64,000 nt of DNA from Triplophysa rosa (taxonomy: Eukaryota > Chordata > Actinopteri > Cypriniformes > Nemacheilidae): contig NC_079902.1 of assembly GCF_024868665.1 (NCBI RefSeq), positions 19,061,407-19,125,406 of the forward strand, given 5' to 3'. Below are positions 1-13,870 of this stretch, one piece after another. The stretch's first letter is position 1. Every line of letters starts with the position of its first letter. The notes under the pieces are model-generated. The model saw only the letters and a program-made list of their open reading frames with translations, had not been told where the DNA came from and searched no databases. Position numbers and translations under genes: made by a program.

Positions 1-2360
1 GCTAGAGTAGATTGTAATGAAGCTATCTAATTAGAAGACAACATTATGATCAGATTTTCTGCAGTTGGTTGCCTTGATTCTGGCCTCTATGGCTTATGAC
101 CCATTCTAATTCAATTACATTCAATTGAACCCAGTTCAGTCGAGTCACGCCACAAGAATAAGCTGGTTTAGAAAGCGGTACTCGAGGGGTCTTCCAGCAC
201 AAGTAACAAGCGAATCACTGCCAAATCCTGTACACACAAATAAATCTCTTCACTAAAAGGCTATTTAATAATAATAAATATATCGCAGAAACTAAAATCT
301 GTTTGGTGACTAAATGAAAGCTCATAGTAACACAAAGAGAAAACATTTTTGCGCACACACATCGTAAAGCTTTGAAGCACTATGAAAAGAGAAATTCTTT
401 TTATCTTTAATGGATTGATCCGACGTACAAAATGAGAAACAGTCTTAAAAACAAATAAGCTAAGCTCCCAACAGTTTAAACGGAACTAATGCAATAGTGT
501 CTAATTCCTTGATGTTATTTTGTGATCCCATCTTAATACGTCAAAAGAGACTTTTTTCTGTTTTTCAGTGCATATTTATCCACTAAAAGGTACATTCATA
601 ACCTTCTAGTAGACAGCTAACAAATATTACCTAAAAAACTTTGACCTCATGTGGTTTTCATCTTTCTCATCACACAAGATTCTCATTATCCTCCTCTGTC
701 TCATGTCATAACCGTGTAGCGTGTCTTGGGCAGCGCTAACAGCATGTACTAGAAGAACCCCGGCCAAGCCTGACAGGACCGTATTGATTGGCGTGTGTTG
801 GGAAGCTCGGCTCGTTGGCAGTCCTGGCACTTCTAAATCGACTCTTGTTAGCGATTCAGATTACTGATACAGCCCTGTCCAGAACTTCCGATGCTGGCAT
901 CCCGACTTCCATCTGCCACATTATTTTCAATGCCGAAACACGAGGGCAGTGAGGAGCCTATTCATCACTTCCTCTTGACTTCGGATAGGGGGGTGGTGAT
1001 AAATGACCTTAATTAGGCCGGACTGACTGGTTCCGATCAGTAATCTATGAGAAAAGAGGACCGTGAGCTTGGCGGTGGTTATATTTACACAGTGCCGTGA
1101 TGAATGTTTAAGCGCTCGTTAATTCCTGTACAAGCCAATTGCATTCAGGTCGTAATAAAACTCCCAAACGGTCCCACCCCACCAGCCAATATTCAATTAA
1201 TAGGCGACAGGATGTTGTAAAGCAGCCGTGTTTAAAGTGACAAATAACACTCGAACCTTGTTAAAATAGAGCATCAATCAACAACATTAGGTATAAATCA
1301 CAACTAAAGAACTTTGAAAGACAGCAAAACTTTACAAAGAGCTAAATACAAACACCGCCAACCGGCTAAAGGTTTCAGGAATGCCATCACCCCATTTCGC
1401 ACTTCTCGTTCCTGTAATCTTTCTATCTCCATCTCTATTTCTATCTCGACTATTAGGTATACCTGTAACCTAGCAACAGTGGAAGACATTGTCCCGCCCT
1501 CCACCTTCTCGCACAGTGACAGCTTCAGCTTGTCAGCCAATGCAGCGCAAAGAACCGCATCTCACTGGGCGCCCGCTGGACCAATCCCAGAGTTCTAAAG
1601 GACCTGTTGAGATGCATACCCACCTCACACACACACAGAGACACTGTGCCCCACCCAAGAACAGGAGAAAAAAAAATGACAGGATGATGGCAAGATCAGC
1701 CCCTACATGGCATACAAATAAAACCCATACACTCGCATACATACACAAGCCCTCACCTGTCAATCAAATTATTCCCATAATTCGCAAACTGTCGAAAGCA
1801 AGAGGAAAGACAATACGTGCTGGTAAATCAAATCAGACCACCGTACCCTTATCAGACAGCTGTGTCACTGCCATATGACTCCCCTAGAACAAAACAGCAG
1901 AGCGAATCATTAAAATCGCACCCCGCCCTAGCAAAAAAAAGAACATTATTTCTCCATCAATTTAGCACTCATTTACTTCAAAAGGCACAAGCAGTTAGCT
2001 CATTGTACAACACAACACTGTGCGGATCTCGCCTCATCGTGGTCTTCTAATCACCCCAATATTATGGTCAGTCATGCCTCCTCCTGCCAGTTCATTATCG
2101 TTCAATCCCTCCATACCACCGTCTCCCTCCCAGACTCAGTCAAAGCTAAATTAACCCCTGCTGTGCCACCTTAAGACAAGCAATTCATTCTTAATAAGCT
2201 CGCTGAAGGCACAAGAAAGTCAGTCGAACATAACCAGTCACCCTGCCATCTCAGGTTGACATTCATGTTTATGGAAAAAAATAATAATTTGCAACACTGC
2301 CTATTCCATGATCATTCATTGTTTTAAAAAACAATTGTTGTACATTTTTATACATTTGAA
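1..2360. other. no gene seen
   Basis: Only short random frames on both strands, including a low-complexity TCTATC-like tract at 1417-1450. No repeat family recognised. Confidence 0.5.
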
Positions 2361-2450
2361 TTTGTATATACTGTATATATGTATGTGTGTGTGTGTGTGT
2401 ATAAACATACTGTATGTATGTACTGTATGTGTGTGTGGGTGTATATAAAA
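2361..2450. repeat. TG/TATG microsatellite
   Basis: A compound run of TG and TATG/TGTA units, with GTATGTGTGTGTGTGTGTGT at its core; followed by AT-rich sequence to about 2650. Confidence 0.85.
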
Positions 2451-3705
2451 TAGTTAAAATTACATTAAACTTATTTATCACTTTTATTTATTTTTATAAT
2501 ATGAATAACTACAAAAAACTTTTTTCATTTATTTATCAATTTAAAATAATTCGTTTTTTTGTGAAAACTACAATATTAATTATTAAATTAGTAATAATTA
2601 AAAATCATTTAGTTAAAAAATACTGTATTATGATTAAAAACATTTAATGTGTGTTACTATTTACACACTATTAAATTAAGTCGACAATTAAAGAAACAAC
2701 AGGCGCTATTCACTGTCTACGTGGTTGGTAAATAACACCGCTAGTGTTCAACGAAGAAAACCAAGGTACTGCTTAGTACTAATAGTCTCAAAATTGTAAA
2801 ATATAAGTAAATTAACATAGTGAATAAAATGTATACTTTGAATGAAGTGAAGGACACTTTAAATAAAAGAGTTACCCAAACGCATAAATGCAAATATTTG
2901 TTGTTAGTCTGTTAGGCTCACGAAACACGGGTCAAAAGATGTTGCTAATGAATGTATTATGTCTGGGAATTTGTGTATACATTCTTTTACTTTCTTTACT
3001 TAGAAGGGTCATCCATTAGTACATACTATGAAAGTATACAAATACAGTATGTAAACAGCATATACTGTATATTTAGCTTACTTTTCATGAAAAGCAAACA
3101 ATTTTCTCATCTCATTTTCGCTGCCCGTGTTAATACAGAACATGTGTAGTTTCCTCAACCACTGCACAGGTATCTTCAGTCGTCCAAACCAAAGCTACAA
3201 TCTGAGCCAAAGGTTTAACCCCTTGCCTGTGATCTACAGATGAGACAGAATCATCAAACCTCAACAAAGAATATCATTGTTTATTTTGTCTCATTCCACA
3301 CCCAGTGTCTCAAAATACCACAGAATACAAGTTAACATGAGAAACTCACCTCTTTCCTATCAGTATTTGTAGTTTCTAAGAGGATCACATTTAACGTTAA
3401 ATTAGCAGGTTGTCAGACAGGAAAACAGCACAACTGTTGAAAGTGAAGCTGGGTAAGGGACAACATCTGTTCTGTCCATACTCATTTAAGTGCTCTGCTA
3501 TTACTCCAGAAAGAATTTGATCTGGTGTCTAGGTTTCAAAACAAAAATTTTTGTTATACTTGTGTTTTTACATTTACTTGACTTTGAAACATTTGCTTTA
3601 ACAGATGCTTTAACCAGCGTGCAGCACAGTGTACCAAATAACACTTGTCGTTTTTTCCTCATGTAGGGTTGGCCGAAAAATGCGTCATGCAGGAAAATCA
3701 TGATG
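2451..3705. other. AT-rich, no gene seen
   Basis: 2451-2650 is very AT-rich (AAATTA, TTTATTT words). The rest shows no splice-bounded frame. Confidence 0.5.
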
Positions 3706-3854
3706 CCGGTTTTCTGTCGATTTATGCTACCAACTGAATTTTGCTACCCTCGTGTTGTGATGATGGGTAATTTAGCTTTAAGGGTTGGGTTTAGTCCTAT
3801 TTTGTATGGAGGTAGCAAAATTCGACAGGGTAGCATAAATCGACAGAACACCGG
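3706..3854. mobile_element. 149-bp MITE-like inverted-repeat element
   Basis: CCGGTTTTCTGTCGATTTAT at the left pairs with the complement of the right end (ATAAATCGACAGAACACCGG), and an inner pair GAATTTTGCTACC with GGTAGCAAAATTC adds a second symmetric layer. No coding sequence. Confidence 0.75.
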
Positions 3855-4609
3855 CCCAACATGATGGACGATGTCATGGTCTATCAGCCCAACCATATCC
3901 TCATGTAATGTTAATATTACTTCTGGGATCCGAAGAATCTAAACTGATTATCGACACTGACAGAAAGAAATGATACAAAGTTAACTTATAGACATGCGGA
4001 TAGATGGATCTGTGTTTTGTGTAAGCAAAGACAATAAGCATCCAGCAGGTCAATGACAACGGCTGGTGGGAGGCTGAATAAGAGGTCTGTAACGGACATT
4101 TGATCAGTAGATGTGGAGCACAGGACAGGAACGCTTTCTCATTACCCAGCTGGACAACATACCCGCTGCTTCCCACAGCTCTAATGAGCCAACTAACCAT
4201 AGTACAGGTAAAAAAGGTCAACTTACACAGCACATAGCCAACTACTCATTCTCTCTCTCGTGCACACTCGCACACATACAGTGAGCAGACAGTGAGCTGT
4301 ATTTATCCGTGCAGACTATGTGCATTTTAATATCATTTGTATAAGACAAATGTTTAAGTATTGATAGCTGTCTCAGTTGTCCAAAGACAGTTTGACAGTC
4401 TTCACACCTCATGACTTCAGCAGCTCTTTTGGGAATGGTGCTGCACTGTCAGATGAAGTGTGCAGAGCGCATAAGGGGACCTTTGCCTAAAATGCATATA
4501 AATACTCTTGGTCACTTCACAAACATAGTCGACACATCCACAAATGAATTATGCATCTTTGCCATAATAGACCAGCCAAGAATGCCTATTAACACATACA
4601 GTGCAAGTA

Positions 4610-4738
4610 AATCAGAATCAGAATCAGAAGGAGCTTTATTGCCAAGTATGTTTACACAGACAACGAATATGACTTGGCGACAGGCGCTTAGTGCAGAAGA
4701 AAGTGTACACATGGTGCAGACATAGTGCAAATATACAT
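4610..4738 (-). mobile_element. 3' end of a retroposon with a GATTCT-repeat tail
   Basis: On the minus strand the element ends GGCAATAAAGCTCCTTCTGA followed by TTCTGATTCTGATT, a short hexamer tail (AATCAGAATCAGAATCAGAA on plus, 4611-4630). This is a common fish LINE/SINE 3' end with an AATAAA signal. Only the terminal 130 bp or so were recognised. Confidence 0.6.
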
Positions 4739-5685
4739 TAAGATAGAAAAAATGAGAAATTAAATAAAAACAATAATGCACTATATACAAAAAGTGAAAA
4801 AAAAAAAAACAGGGGAGCAACGTAATAACGTTCCAGAAACGTTTAAATAATAACTATAAACTTTTATCAAGATTTATATTTCTCAACTGTTTTCAACTAT
4901 TTGAAATGAGCTATTCTCCAATTGTAAGAAGAATTTAAGAATCTGGAGACCGAAGTTCAACATACATCATAAATTATTCAAATAGGCTGAGAAATGTAAA
5001 TGTTACTGTGTTTTTTATTAATGAAAACGGCATAGTCGGTCTTATCTGGTCTAGGACTTACTGATGTATGACAGCAACAGGCCAAAGCGCTCAACGTATG
5101 TCTATGGGTTTGTCTCAATCAGCTCCTTTGTTCAGTAGTTAGGGCACTGATTAGGGAGTCAGCCATTTTTAGAGCTGTTGCATTCGCAAAATCCTTTCAG
5201 CGCACTGAAAACATTCGTTCCCTAAAAACTCCCACAGTGCAACGCAAAAATCAAGGAGAATCAATGCTACATTTTTTGGAAGCCGTTTAACTGAAATCGC
5301 ACGGGCCAACTCAATAAACTAAATGAAAACATTCGAAAACTTTCGATTTATTTTATGTATAAACACAAATTGATAGACAGGCATGGAACACAAACTACTT
5401 AAAATTACATTTAATAATCGACCAAATGTGTGCATGGATATGTAACAGAATAACAGTATAAGTGTTTCTCATATGTACTTCAAACAGTTTTTAAAAATAA
5501 AGTCTGATAGATGTCGGTTTTGCCTGTTGTTGATAATTACCAGCTGTGAAGTATCACAACGCGCTTACGCAGTGACGTGTCAGGAAATAAGTGAACAGCG
5601 TCAAAATGTGAAGTAAGACAGGGTCCTTACAAGTGCCCGAACCTGTGTACACGATATACTGATTCAATATAGAACAAAATTTCTG

Positions 5686-5729
<44 letters not shown>

Positions 5730-6225
5730 AAAAACAAAGCAGGCAACCTTTGTGTAAGGTGAAAAAAACACTTGGCAAGGTTTTTTCCTTTATAAGGGCA
5801 CTAAACCTTTAACACAATGCTCATCATTGAGCTTTCTTTTATTATTAGTGCTGAATAATTCAGCGATCTATCAATAATGCAGCTTTAATTAGCTGTAGTT
5901 ACACTGTCTGCATTTAGACATCTGAAGTGCAGCAGAATCTGCCCATGCAGAACACAAAAAAACAAATCCAATGAATGAGAAACCATTGGAAACAACAGCA
6001 CGGAAGGCAGAGATCAGGGGACTGCAATACACCACATAAGGCTATACACATTAATAGAAGCAATTCGTAAACTCTAACCCAAAAAACCCACTTTTCACGT
6101 GTTCAATCAAGTTTGTTTAAAATTATAAAAAGATAAATCATCTTTTAATGCTCTAGTTGTGTATTTTGTTCATTAATGTGCTAATGGCGCTAGCAGTTTT
6201 CAGAAAACACTAACTAGTATGTATA
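4739..6225. other. no gene seen
   Basis: Holds the GA microsatellite (5689) and an old-repeat-like block at about 5120-5320 (TTGTTCAGTAGTTAGGGCAC), which I could not assign to a family. Confidence 0.45.
5689..5727. repeat. (GA)n microsatellite
   Basis: About 19 uninterrupted GA units. Confidence 0.95.
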
Positions 6226-6292
6226 CTTCGTTTTGGGTAAACGTGTCTGCCAAATGTCTAAAAGTGTTTAGATAAATAAATAAAAATATAAT
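6226..6292 (+). repeat. SINE tail fragment
   Basis: TTTGGGTAAACGTGTCTGCC followed by AAATGTCTAAA and an AAATAAATAAA tail resembles the 3' end of the same tRNA-derived SINE family (TTTGGATAAAAGCGTCTGCC). The head is absent. Confidence 0.45.
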
Positions 6293-8720
6293 ATTACTGG
6301 GGTGACCAGCATACCAGTTAACTCGGGACAGTGCCAGATTCACCATATGTGTCCCAGTGTCCTCTTCAATTCTCTTAAAAAATGTAAATACGCCCCAGTT
6401 CTAGATTTTGAAGTTCGTTTTTACATAAAAGTCAAGTATATTTAACGTCCTCAACATGATGACACAGCAATAAATGAAAAACTGTTTCTTAGCCAACGCA
6501 ATGATACTTCTCAAAGCAACCATTTTAGCTATTTAGTTGATGTTTATTTCATTTTATTCGGAATTAAAACAGGAGCAATGACACCAACAGGAGGAGGGAA
6601 GAAAAAACACTTTTTATGTACACGTTCAATGTTAAAATACCTTTTAACACAAACCTGGTTTGAAACCAACAAGTGCAACACATAAATAAGTACTGTGGCC
6701 ACCCATCTTTCACTCTCACAAGTCTCTTTAACTTAAACACTCAACACCGGCACCCACTACAGTTCTCCAAAAGGCCTTCTCTTTCCTCTAGGTCTTCCTC
6801 AGCAGTGCGAGATTAGATAAGAGGATCAGTTGTAGAGAGTTTGACCCGGTCCCTTAAGGCTAGTGTGAAGATGTAGTGTGCAAGCTGTTAATCTGAGCAA
6901 GCTCAGTTAGGAAAGAAGCTCTTAGACTGACTATAGAAGAAATGTATAGGAGGGAATGTCAGAGTTCTTACCCACTTTTCGTGTGTCATTTTAACATCTG
7001 GTTTTTCAGTAGCACAGTAAAAAAAACTGGCCTATAAGACAAGAGGACACATTAATTCACCCTAAAATGTGATGATAAACTGAAATAAACCAGATGTCAT
7101 GGATTCTTTTTAAAAACTTTAATCTCAACCAAACTCAACTCACGGTTAGACGTGAGGATGAGGTAACATTAGCCGCGTTTCCATCAACCTCGTTTTATGC
7201 GCATTTTGAAGTTTCGCATCAGAAACGAGTGATAGAAATATCAAAATAAAAGCCATTAATTCGCTCACTTAAAAAAAACAGTTAATGTGAATATGGGAGA
7301 TGGAAACGCATTTGCCGAATAAATTCTGACGTAGTGAACATTAAAGTCACGAGGCGAAGTGGCTGTTCCCATTGATTGTCTTTCTTGATGCAAACGCACC
7401 AACACACCAAACGCATGATTCTTTCCTCCTGTTATGGCGTTTGGATTGAAACCCGGCTAATGACAGAATTGTCATTTTAAGGTGAACTATCTCTTTAAGG
7501 GTGCTTAAAATGGAAATACAGTCCGACAGCAAAGACATGAATAGGAAAGGGATGGAGGAGTGTGACAGCTAATGTTAATGGTCACTGGAACGGTGCTGAC
7601 GCCTTGTTCGTGCTGCGCTTGAAAAATTAAGCAACCCTTCCACCGTTGAATAATTCCTAGCCTTAATGCTAGAGAGGCCAAAGGGAAGAAAATGAGCCTG
7701 CACTTACTGTAGCCTATATTTCCCTACTTAAAAGGGCAAAAATACACACGGAATTACACAAACTATGGTAATCTACAAGCATAAACACAAAGGTTTGTCC
7801 TGGTTTTCCAAATTGAAGTTGGTGCATCCTTTCCAGATCTTACGTAATGTAAACTGTACCATCTAAGCACCATTTAAGTATGTTTACATGGCTAAATGCT
7901 AGAAAGCTTCTAGTCTTGCGGAGCTAAACTTTACACTAGCAACTCTGATCTACTTACAGCCTAGGACCAACATTGAAATGATAGGCCAAGCGAGGAAGAA
8001 ACTACACAGCGGTAATGGTAATTGCGTGTATAGTATAATCAAAATTTCCTACCATGTAACTATATTCATGTGGACTGCAATAACCTAGCTTTCACTCAGA
8101 AATTACATAATGCCACTTAATCAGATTTTCTCGCACCATTTTTGCGACAGCCAGTGGATGAGACAGCAGTCTGTAGACATCTAAGGCTAAGACTTAAATG
8201 TTTCTGTCTTCCTTGAGGAGCTCAAATGTATACTATAATGTGATTGTATACCGCTAAATGACAATGTATACTTCTATAAAAATCAAGCTTCTACATAGAA
8301 GGCATGCCAAAATCCAGCTCTAACCAAATTTCAAATTTACCAAAAGGAAACCAGTCTAAAGCAATTGTCTTTGACTAAACACATTATTAGCCTTTAACTC
8401 TTGTCCAACATCCAATTGAATGAGATTTATAACCTCTAGCTGCTCATTGATGGATGATATCTGCCAGACTGTGACCTGGGATTTACACTTAAAACCCCTT
8501 TTCTAAACACACACCTCAGTGATCCTTGCTTAAAGCAAGATGGACTACAATTGGTTCATGTCTAAGACCCAATACAAGGTTTCTGTAAGTCAGTCATTGA
8601 CACACAGCCTTCAAGACCATGAAGGATCAAGTGGTGCTGAATTAGGACGGTTATAGTGCACTGGGATCTGTCTTTGATTTTGACTTTTCTCGCAGGCTAT
8701 GTGAGTACTTACTGACAATA
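6293..8720. other. no gene outside the listed MITE
   Basis: Apart from the element at 7175-7309, a small inverted piece of the AGTTCACCC family (AAGGTGAACTATCTCTTTAA) is visible at 7479-7499. No exon recognised. Confidence 0.45.
7175..7309. mobile_element. MITE-like element with GCGTTTCCATC ends
   Basis: GCGTTTCCATC at 7175-7185 is repeated inverted as GATGGAAACGC at 7299-7309. The interior is AT-rich. The GCGTTTCCATC end is shared with a small inverted-repeat family I know from many fish genomes. Confidence 0.6.
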
Positions 8721-8775
8721 AAGGAATAGTTCAGCCAAAACCAAATATTTTGTCATCATATACTCTTATGCTGTT
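8721..8775 (+). repeat. fragment of the AGTTCACCC MITE family
   Basis: AAAGGAATAGTTCAGCCAAA followed by TTTGTCATCATATACTC resembles the first 55 bases of the complete copies at 39439 and 45417. It directly precedes the inverted-repeat element at 8782. Confidence 0.5.
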
Positions 8776-8781
8776 GGCACC

Positions 8782-9146
8782 TTATTACACGGCTCGTTGG
8801 AATGCTTGATTCTGATTGGCCAGTCGCGACATTTGCAGGTTCGTTATTCCCAGATAACGACCTCTCAAAACTAAGAACACAAGGTAACCCGGATGCAGCA
8901 AATCATTTTGACAGGTTTTTTTGACAAATGAAATATAAATGTCTTTTAATAACATATATGACATTATATTACAAATGATTAAATTGCCTGTTCGTGACAT
9001 TTGAATGCCGTTTCTTACCTTAAAACCGAAAGTAAATGGCTTTCCCTAGCGGAAGGTCTGCATTCGGTAAAAAAGAGCTAATAAAATATTTCAAATTCAC
9101 ATTTCATGTCTATTTTTTTCTCATGTGGCAAGTAGCCGTGTAATAA
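8782..9146. mobile_element. short inverted-repeat element (TTATTACACGGCT ends), copy 1
   Basis: TTATTACACGGCT at 8782-8794 is inverted as AGCCGTGTAATAA at 9134-9146. The body starts with a CTTGATTCTGATTGGCCAGT block and contains AAAATATTTCAAATTCAC. A second copy, sharing most of the body, is at 43962-44325. The palindrome at 9149-9257 probably belongs to the full-length form. No protein is encoded; I recognise it as a common cyprinid repeat but cannot name the superfamily. Confidence 0.65.
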
Positions 9147-9148
9147 GC

Positions 9149-9257
9149 GGGATAATTTACAATCAGCCGGCTGTTATCGCGAAATAAGCCCCTTCAGTGT
9201 GATCACACTGTCGGGGCTTATTTCTGAGATAACAACCGGCTGCCTGTACATTATCCC
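9149..9257. repeat. 109-bp imperfect palindrome
   Basis: Arms meet at GTGTGA|TCACAC (9202/9203). They pair through AAATAAGCCCC with GGGGCTTATTT, GTTATC with GATAAC, CAGCCGG with CCGGCTG and GGGATAAT with ATTATCCC. It abuts the inverted-repeat element 8782-9146 and its right half recurs at about 44285-44325, so it belongs to the same family. Confidence 0.8.
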
Positions 9258-9483
9258 TTACTTAATCGATTAATTTTAAAAAGCTATTCAAATAGCTCCA
9301 GACGAAAATAATGTTTTAATATTATTTTATTTGAACAAATATCCACCATTTACGGTCAAGGACGGCCTGTCATTATCGTTGTTGCAAAAAAATTGCATAT
9401 AACAATATTATTGAAATATCTACCAGATTTTTAAAATAGGTCAAATTCATTTATATCTTCTCTTATCGTATTTTTCTATTTTT

Positions 9484-9507
9484 TATAATATAATATAATA
9501 TAATATA
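9484..9507. repeat. (TATAA)n microsatellite
   Basis: About five ATAAT units in tandem. Confidence 0.85.
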
Positions 9508-9931
9508 AACATAATGTGTTAGGGTACAACTGCTGCTGTTTCCAACAAAGCTCTGTTGCAAGACAATGCAGTATTTACAGAACAAATGCAATTGCAGTTG
9601 AGAGCATTGCCAAGCAAGAAGGTCAAAACAACCACTTTTCATAACAGCACAGGACTGAACTTCTGAACTGAAGGTGTCATTTCAACATTCCGAGTATGAA
9701 TCCAAACCACACAGATTAACTCAAAGCCAAAACGGATAATCATGGGTCCACTGGCGTGATGCTTTGTTTTAGTTCCTCTTCCCATAGTAACCCCAAACAA
9801 AAACAATGAACTTAAATCAGTCCAACATTTAATTTGTTTTTCACTCACAGATGGACTCTGAGAACATCTCTGTTCTTAAGAGCACAAAGGGAAAAGAAGG
9901 AAGTTCTGCACAGCACTCATTTTGTGCTCCA

Positions 9932-10045
9932 GTAGCTCAACTAGTAGAACACTGCACTAGCCATGCCAAGCTCATGGATTTAACCCCCAAGGAGTTCACA
10001 TACTGATAAAATACAGTATACATATTAATTTGGATAAAATCCAAA
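9932..10045 (+). mobile_element. tRNA-derived SINE
   Basis: GTAGCTCAACTAGTAGAACA is a decayed A-box region and CATGGATTTAACCCCC a decayed B-box region, in the order and spacing of a tRNA promoter. They are followed by CACATACTGATAAAATACAG and TTTGGATAAAA, the tail of a common fish SINE. It would be transcribed by RNA polymerase III if intact; the mutated boxes make that doubtful. Confidence 0.65.
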
Positions 10046-13000
10046 TACAGTACATATTTTTTTCTTAGCTTTTACATTTTCACTAAATTCTTTTTGTTAA
10101 AATGTCAGTCTTATCCAAGTTTATCCCTTCCCAGAGTTCTTTCTATTCAAATTCACTTTTATTCTCCTTTTCGGTCTCGTCCGTCTTCTTTTTTTCTGTG
10201 GCAAATGCGCCCAGAAGCCAAGTCTTCACTGAGCCAGCATGACAGATAGACCTAAATATTTCAATGCTGGTTGGACACTTCACTGCAGCGTACCCTCACA
10301 CGAAATCCCTCAATCTCTACCTACTCATCCACACTAATGCAAACACCCAACGCATATTTCATCAATGTAACATGCATTGCAATGCATACACTTTCATTAA
10401 GACAATATTTATTGTTACTACAATCTGGGCGTGTTGTTTTCCAGAGCGCATCAGAATTTCGATTTTTGAATGATAGACACAAACTAACTAATGTCATCTG
10501 CACATTATTGTAAAGGGTTGACTAGAACGCAGTAGTTGTCCTCTTGCTCTCATCTTCCTCTGATAACTTTCTTTCCATCCCTTCCGCCCTCATTCTTTTA
10601 AGTACATTTCATAACTACCCATTAAATGTGATCTCTGGCTGACAGGAAGTCAATAACAGCATCAAAAATGCCACTACAAAGACGTCTCCAGATGCAGAGG
10701 AGAAAACGCAGCCATCCAAAGGACACAAAGAGCCAACAAAACAAGCCGGGTGTTAGCGGAAAAATATAAAACATCATATCTGTGACAAGCCTCAATATTG
10801 ATCAGTTCTCGAATCGCCCGGCCTCCCTCCTCAACCCTTCCCTTCTTGACCTCTGCGGACTAGATCAGGCCATACTCCTTTCATAAACAAGGTTTCCACG
10901 AAGGAGCTGCTCGTTTTTCTTCCCTCTCTCCACGACCATTAATACGTTATCGATGCCCGAGTCGACCGCCATCCCACAGCCCCCCAGTTTGCTTTTTAAT
11001 TACCTGCTGTCTCCGTCAGAAGCCAGACAGAGAGACTGCAGTTTATGAACAGTCCCCGCCACTGATCTTTCTGTCTCCATCTGTCTGTGGTCTGTTTCTT
11101 ATCTATTCCATCTCTCTGTTTGTGTACTCAACGGCTGAACGGCTGTGTATCCGCGGTGCGTCTTCTTGTATCCTCCAAAACACTTGAGCTCTGGTCGTTT
11201 AACTCGGTTTTACTAAATCACCTCAAATGTGTGCCCGAAAAAATACAGTTGGCATATATGAAGTGTTCATTTAGTACAACGAATTATATTAAACAAATAG
11301 ACAGGTGCGTAAATTTCAACGCTATAAGAGGAAGAGATTTTTGCAGGCATTACAGCCTCAACTATTACTTCATGCAACAGCCCTCGCCAAACTTCTCAAG
11401 TCAATACAAGTTTGTCTATCGATGAGTTACTCATCTGCCATCATAAATTCATATAATAGCCAAAATGATCTTCATATTCTAAACAAAAATATCTATTTTT
11501 GTCTAGAAAATTAAGGCAACATAGAGTAGGAATTTTTTTATGTACTCCTTCTCTTTCTCATCCACGCTTTCATCTTCCAACGTTAAACCCCTTCCACATG
11601 GTTAAAATCCCAGAAAGTCCATCTGTGGCCGGCTGTGAGAATAGCTCACCACCCGATACACATCAAAAGCTCAAGTCTGGCCAAGATCTCCACAAGCGCT
11701 GTGTGTCTGCACAGAACCGAACGAGAGAAACCACAATCAGCCAAGTGTGCTTCTGCTGAGGTCTCTGTTTGGCTTTTGATGCCTCGTGTTGACATGAGTG
11801 GCATCAAAGGGCCCACGGAATGGAAGAGAGCCACTTCCTGCAGAGCTGGGTGATTTTCACATGAAAGAAAAACTCATTGACAAACTGGTGGTGGCACACT
11901 GGGAACTAAACAGAAACACGTTGTGATTATTTTTGGCCGTATTGTAATGCATTGTATGAAGCACAAAGGAGCACAGAGTATGATTCACTGATACACATAC
12001 TTGTGATGTAAGCGGCAGGGTTGTACACCATTCAGAACTGAACTGAGATTGCAGTTTTAATTTCTGACAAAATTCCTACTTTTAAAGTAGCAAACATGTC
12101 AAATGTGACGAATTAAAAAAACCTTTAAGACTATAAGTGTAGTTTTTAATAACAGATTTAATTTATCAGTATGAATACATGCAGTAAGTATTTCAACACA
12201 TTCCCTATGTGTGTGCATGCTGACATTCACTGCAAGGCGGGGTTGACTCAAGTCTACTGTGCATCTCCTCAGATTCCAACAAAACAATGTTGCCGTGGTA
12301 ACGCAGCATCAACAGGTTATAAGGGCTCTCTCTCATTACTCAAGAAAACATTTGTCTAACACTTGAAAAAAATATTTTGCCTCAATTTACTACAGTAAAG
12401 TGAGCTAATGCAACATAACGCATGAATTTTGTGCACTCAAACTGAATCTATAAAACAGACGTTTGATTATTAATAATTTTACCAGGTACACATCAATAGA
12501 AACTGTCTTATGGATTTATTTTCTATTTGTATCTACATTTTCTCATTCATCCATTTTAAATTAGCTGCTCAACTAATTTAAAATACCTGTAACAGCACTG
12601 GGCAGAGGATTTCGCATGAGACTGCAGGGAAGGAGTAAATGTCAAAATTAAGCGTTATTTTATGTATCGAGCAAAATGAGAAAAGAGGGAGACTTATTAG
12701 CATTAAATGTTCTGGTATGTTGGAGTTTGGGGGATTACGCCTGTGGTAAAAATTGGAGCTTTGAGCCTCTCTCAATTGCTCAGTAAAATCCCTCAAACGG
12801 ACCACATAATGCTACGAAACCCCTTATTATCTCTTATTACTGTGATTGTGGTTGATACATCCAATGATATCTCCATTCCACCATTTAGATAATTGACATT
12901 TGGTGTCTTTTTAATCCCCGGAGCATATTACCCTCCCCCAAAATCCAAAACCCCCGATTAGCCATTTTATTCCATTTCCCTTTGTGTCATCATTCCATCT

Positions 13001-13870
13001 GTTTTATGGGCAAAAACTACACTCATTTTCTATCTTGCTCTTTCCAAGCAGGTGCCGTACCTTATGTTTTTTTCTTATTTCAACTGAGGACATATGTACG
13101 TATTGGGAAGAGAAACAGAGTCACTAAGGAAAAGTGAAATGAGGGTCTACGTCCGATCTTCCCAATTCTACAAGAATATTCTGTGCTCACACCACACAGC
13201 TCATTTTATGAATACAGTACTATTATTTACAAAAAAATGTGCAAATTTATGCAGGTGTTAAGATCAAATAAATGATAATAAAATGTATCGTTATTTCCTA
13301 CAGTATGAGCCCGAGAGACAGATGTTACACAAGTGAAACGGAATGAGTGCGAAAATTAAGTAAAAATGCAACTAGGCGAAAAACCATTAACTAAGCGCTG
13401 GCATTAAAACGCCTCATTGTATGCAAATAAGAGTATAAACTTCTGCTAAAGTCTTCTGTTCATTGTTTACAAGAACACGTTAATGAAAGCAACCAGTGTT
13501 AGGTCCCGAGCATCTCTGCAGACATCGCACAAGCTTATCTGATTTGCATTCATAGTCTGCCAAGGTCACGGCTGCAAAGTTAAGACTCGGCTGCTGTACA
13601 GGACTTTGGCAATGTCTCCAACAAACCCACGACATGTAGGAATTCTAAACAACTATAGCAAGCGGACTGTTTGTATAATGTTGTGAAGCACAGACCGTTC
13701 ACACTGAAACATAAGTGACGGCCTGTATAAAGACTGTCTGGCGTTTCATGCTAATATCTTCAGACACTGAACAGTAAAATTTGACACTGTCCACTATGAC
13801 CGACGCTGCAAAATGATAATCAACCTACCCCAGTGACATTCTTAATAATTTTATAATTTCTGATGATGTA
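10046..13870. other. no gene seen
   Basis: About 3.8 kb of presumed intron. 10800-11000 is moderately GC-rich, but its frames lack splice sites and resemble no protein I know. Confidence 0.5.

Noticed and set aside
1489..1878. 129-codon plus frame
   Set aside because: Low-complexity, overlapped by frames on both strands, no motif.
9932..10005. tRNA gene
   Set aside because: A- and B-box regions are mutated, stems do not close, and a SINE tail follows.
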